Assembly (NCBI GenBank): GCA_946478755.1
Contig: CAMLDJ010000013.1
Coordinates: forward strand, 1 to 47,856
Reading direction: 5' to 3'
DNA from: an uncultured Pedobacter sp.
Lineage (GTDB): Bacteria > Bacteroidota > Bacteroidia > Sphingobacteriales > Sphingobacteriaceae
DNA length: 47,856 bases
Both the position numbers and the translations under genes were made by a program. The notes beneath the pieces were generated by a model that had not been told where the DNA came from, made no database searches, and worked only from the letters and a program-made list of their open reading frames with translations. This document shows positions 45,369 through 47,856 of the stretch, piece by piece. The stretch's first letter is position 1; every line of letters starts with the position of its first letter.

Positions 45369-47129
45369 ATGAACAGAATATTAATACGATTTATAGTTGT
45401 CGTTGTGATGCTCTCGGGCTGTAAAAAGTTTACTGACCCCGCTCCACAAAATAATGGAGATTTTGAGAACATCTATACCGAACCCGCACTTGCCCATGGG
45501 TTATTGCTAAATGGTTACACAAGGCTTCCATCAAATGGCTGGTCTTTTAATGATGTAGCTACCGATGATGCAGTAAGTAATGATATCAATAATAATTTTA
45601 GGAAAATTGCCACCGGACAATGGTCGGCTGCATTTAATCCATTAGATCAATGGACCAATGCAAGAGCAGGTATACAGTATATCAACTTATTTTTGGCAGA
45701 GACAGATAAGGTGCTTTGGGATTCTAAAGACCCGGTGTTGAGCAGGATGTTTAATGATAGGCAAAAGGGTGAAGCATATGCTTTGAGAGCCTACCTTATG
45801 TCGTATATGCTACAGGCGCATGCCGGAAAAGTAGGGGGTAATTTATATGGTTTCCCTATTGTGCTAGAACCTGAAACACCAGCTTCTAACTTTAACCAGC
45901 CAAGGGCCACATTTGATGCCTGTATTAAACAGATTTATGGTGATTTGGATAAGGCAGAACAATTGCTTCCTTTAGATTATGCAGATATCAATAGCACCAG
46001 CCAGATCCCGACAAAATATGCCGGAGTTAATGTAGAGACCTATAACCGCGTTTTCGGTAAGTTTTTTAATCAGCGCATGACGGGTCGTATTTCTAAAGCC
46101 ATTCGTGCCCGCGTAGCACTAATGGGCGCAAGTCCGGCTTTCAGTACAGGTAATTCTACCACATGGGCCGATGCCGCCAGCTATGCAGCACAGGTACTTT
46201 CACTTAATAACTGGTTGGCCAACTTAGATCCTAATGGTGTTACCTGGTATGATAACAAAGCAGAAATTGATGCATTGGCTTCTGGCGCTAGTCCCAGAGA
46301 AGTGCTTTGGCGTACAAATGTTGGATCAAATAGCGATTTAGAAGCTGCTAACTATCCACCAACCTTGTCTGGACAGGGCCGCATAAACCCAACTCAAAAT
46401 CTGGTTAATGCTTTTCCGATGCAAAACGGTTATCCAATTGCCAACACGCCACAGAGCGGATATAATCCTGCTGCTCCATTTACGGGTAGAGATCCGCGTT
46501 TAGCAAAATTTATAGTGTACAACGGAAATACGATCGGGCCAACAAATAAAGTAATCAATACCACAACGGATGTGGCAACGAATGATGACGGATTGAATAG
46601 AAAAGAAGTTTCTACAAGAACTGGTTACTACATGAAAAAATTGTTAAGGCAGGATGTTAGTCGTACACCAACCGTAAATAATCAGAAACACTATAGGCCA
46701 CATATCCGCTATACGGAAATGTTTCTGATCTATGCAGAGGCAGCAAATGAGGCATGGGGGCCTACAGCAAATGGTGGCAATCCCTATTCTGCTTATGATA
46801 TCATTAAAGCTATTCGTGCCAGGGCCGGTGTAGGAACTACAAACGGTGATGCTTACCTCGAGTCGGTTAAAGGAGATAAAGATGCCATGAGAACATTGAT
46901 TAGGAATGAGCGTAGGTTAGAATTGGCATTTGAAGGATTCCGCTTCTGGGATCTTCGTAGATGGAATGCAGCATTAACCGAGCCGGTGAAAGGGGTGAAT
47001 ATCTCGCAAGGTACCTATCAGGAAATCAATGTAGAAGCAAGAAGCTATCAGGAGTATATGAGATTTGGACCAATTCCTTACAGCGAAACGCTAAAGTACA
47101 ATACTTTGCAACAAAATACGGGATGGTAA
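45369..47129 (+). CDS. SusD/RagB-family lipoprotein (second locus, pair 2)
   Basis: I choose ATG 45369 (586 residues): MNRILIRFIVVVVMLSGCKK is a compact lipoprotein signal with lipobox MLSGC and Cys18. The frame is open back to the TTG touching the SusC stop, which is less likely as a start. SusD markers are GEAYALRAYLMSYMLQAHAG, YTEMFLIYAEAANEAWG and RNERRLELAFEGFRFWDLRR near the C-terminus, with the terminal NTGW replacing NPGW. It is the surface-binding partner of the divergent SusC at 42306. A DUF1735-type lipoprotein follows after 27 bp. Confidence 0.94.
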   Translation: MNRILIRFIVVVVMLSGCKKFTDPAPQNNGDFENIYTEPALAHGLLLNGYTRLPSNGWSFNDVATDDAVSNDINNNFRKIATGQWSAAFNPLDQWTNARAGIQYINLFLAETDKVLWDSKDPVLSRMFNDRQKGEAYALRAYLMSYMLQAHAGKVGGNLYGFPIVLEPETPASNFNQPRATFDACIKQIYGDLDKAEQLLPLDYADINSTSQIPTKYAGVNVETYNRVFGKFFNQRMTGRISKAIRARVALMGASPAFSTGNSTTWADAASYAAQVLSLNNWLANLDPNGVTWYDNKAEIDALASGASPREVLWRTNVGSNSDLEAANYPPTLSGQGRINPTQNLVNAFPMQNGYPIANTPQSGYNPAAPFTGRDPRLAKFIVYNGNTIGPTNKVINTTTDVATNDDGLNRKEVSTRTGYYMKKLLRQDVSRTPTVNNQKHYRPHIRYTEMFLIYAEAANEAWGPTANGGNPYSAYDIIKAIRARAGVGTTNGDAYLESVKGDKDAMRTLIRNERRLELAFEGFRFWDLRRWNAALTEPVKGVNISQGTYQEINVEARSYQEYMRFGPIPYSETLKYNTLQQNTGW

Positions 47130-47156
47130 TATTCATTCATTATAACAAATAACATC

Positions 47157-47856
47157 ATGAAAAATAAAGTATATATTTTACTTGCGCTCGTCTTAACACT
47201 TGGCGCTTGCAAAAACGAAGAATGGGCATTTCCAGATAATGATACCCAAACCGTTTATTTTGCCTATCAGGGACCGATTCGGACCATCACCATGGGCGAA
47301 GATATTTTTGATACTTCACTTGATAACCAACATAGATTTCAGATTATGGGTACAGTTGGTGGAGTTTACTCAAATAATGAAGATATTACCATTGGTATTA
47401 GTGTGGATAATGCGCTAACGCAGGGATTATCTTTTCCATCGCCCTACAGCGGTATTGTAAGGCCCATGCCGACTAATTATTATACACTTGCGGCTAACAA
47501 AATTGTTATCCCGAAAGGAAGTTTGATAGGTGGAATAGATGTACAGCTAACCGATGCTTTTTTCGCAGACCCATTGGCTATCAATACCACTTATGTGATC
47601 CCTTTAACGATGACCAGTGTTGATCAGAATAAAAAGATCTTGCCTGAAAAAAAACACACCTTGTATGCCGTAAAGTATATCAATACATGGCAGGGTTTTT
47701 ACCTGCGCAGAGGAAAGGATGTGATTGCAGGCAAAGGTGGTAACACTGCACTCAATCAAACTGTAGTTCGCCATATGAAATATGTGGAGAATGATGAAAT
47801 CAACAAGTTAAACACGCGTTCGTTAACCCAGGCCGAGTTTCCTGTCACATTTAAAG
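47157..47856 (+). CDS. DUF1735-type surface lipoprotein (SusE-position), 3' end outside window
   Basis: ATG 47157 opens a frame with no stop to the window edge (233 codons). The first residues MKNKVYILLALVLTLGACKN form a lipoprotein signal with lipobox LGAC (Cys18). The visible part carries a beta-sandwich resembling the BT_3987-like N-terminal domain (DUF1735): QTVYFAYQGPIRTITMGED, ITIGISVDNALTQG, IVIPKGSLIGGIDVQLTDAF and YVIPLTMTSV. Proteins at this position are usually surface glycan-binding lipoproteins of the SusE/F kind, or the N-terminal part of a GH18-like or other binding protein. The C-terminal part would decide this and lies outside the window. It follows the SusD by 27 bp, in one operon. 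Confidence 0.82.
   Translation, partial: MKNKVYILLALVLTLGACKNEEWAFPDNDTQTVYFAYQGPIRTITMGEDIFDTSLDNQHRFQIMGTVGGVYSNNEDITIGISVDNALTQGLSFPSPYSGIVRPMPTNYYTLAANKIVIPKGSLIGGIDVQLTDAFFADPLAINTTYVIPLTMTSVDQNKKILPEKKHTLYAVKYINTWQGFYLRRGKDVIAGKGGNTALNQTVVRHMKYVENDEINKLNTRSLTQAEFPVTFK

Noticed and set aside
47200..47418. 72-codon frame near the right edge
   Set aside because: It is out of phase with the lipoprotein gene at 47157, whose frame is open to the window end and has a lipobox.
1..47856. CRISPR array, tRNA/rRNA genes, transposase or integrase genes
   Set aside because: No regularly spaced repeats, no tRNA- or rRNA-like stretches and no transposase or integrase protein were found on reading; the mobile-like signals are limited to small non-coding repeats.

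Overview
The window reads as a chromosomal segment of a Bacteroidota bacterium, most likely a Sphingobacteriaceae member of the Pedobacter type. The evidence is four things: SusC/SusD pairs, a hybrid two-component regulator of the Bacteroidota type, lipoproteins with short lipoboxes, and genes with little or no Shine-Dalgarno signal. No rRNA, tRNA, CRISPR array or transposase gene was seen. Genus-level placement is inference.

Region 1 (about 1-31416, nearly all + strand) is a large polysaccharide utilization locus. It opens with the end of a ROK-family protein, then a GH88 unsaturated uronyl hydrolase, a two-domain GH43, a GH97 of the inverting branch and a FucP-like sugar/H+ symporter. A SusC/SusD pair closed by a terminator follows, then a 1381-residue hybrid sensor/regulator and an orphan ECF sigma factor. 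Next come a second GH43 (galactanase/galactosidase-like), two divergent lyases of the alginate-lyase superfamily (PL38-like), a beta-helix protein, an unclassified secreted alpha/beta hydrolase, a LacI repressor, a GH28-like beta-helix hydrolase and a GH97 of the retaining branch. A coherent reading is that the lyases cut a uronic-acid-containing glycan, GH88 removes the unsaturated uronyl end, GH43, GH97 and GH28-like enzymes strip neutral and acidic side residues, the esterase-like protein removes ester groups, SusCD imports oligomers and the symporter imports monosaccharide. The exact glycan cannot be read from sequence.

Region 2 (31417-33952) is a break between carbohydrate loci. A truncated SRPBCC gene remnant lies directly against the end of the last GH97. 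Beyond it, on the - strand, a two-gene operon encodes a histidine kinase with a complete LOV (flavin blue-light) photosensor motif and a stand-alone response regulator.

Region 3 (33953-47856) is a second locus: a GH89 alpha-N-acetylglucosaminidase (- strand) diverges across a gene-poor 1 kb spacer from two tandem SusC/SusD pairs and the start of a DUF1735-type surface lipoprotein that runs off the right edge.

Intergenic spacers carry dispersed repeats: three copies of an imperfect palindromic element (about 4204, 8001 and 21190), a long REP-like hairpin (21305-21403) and several small dyads that could be operators or terminators.
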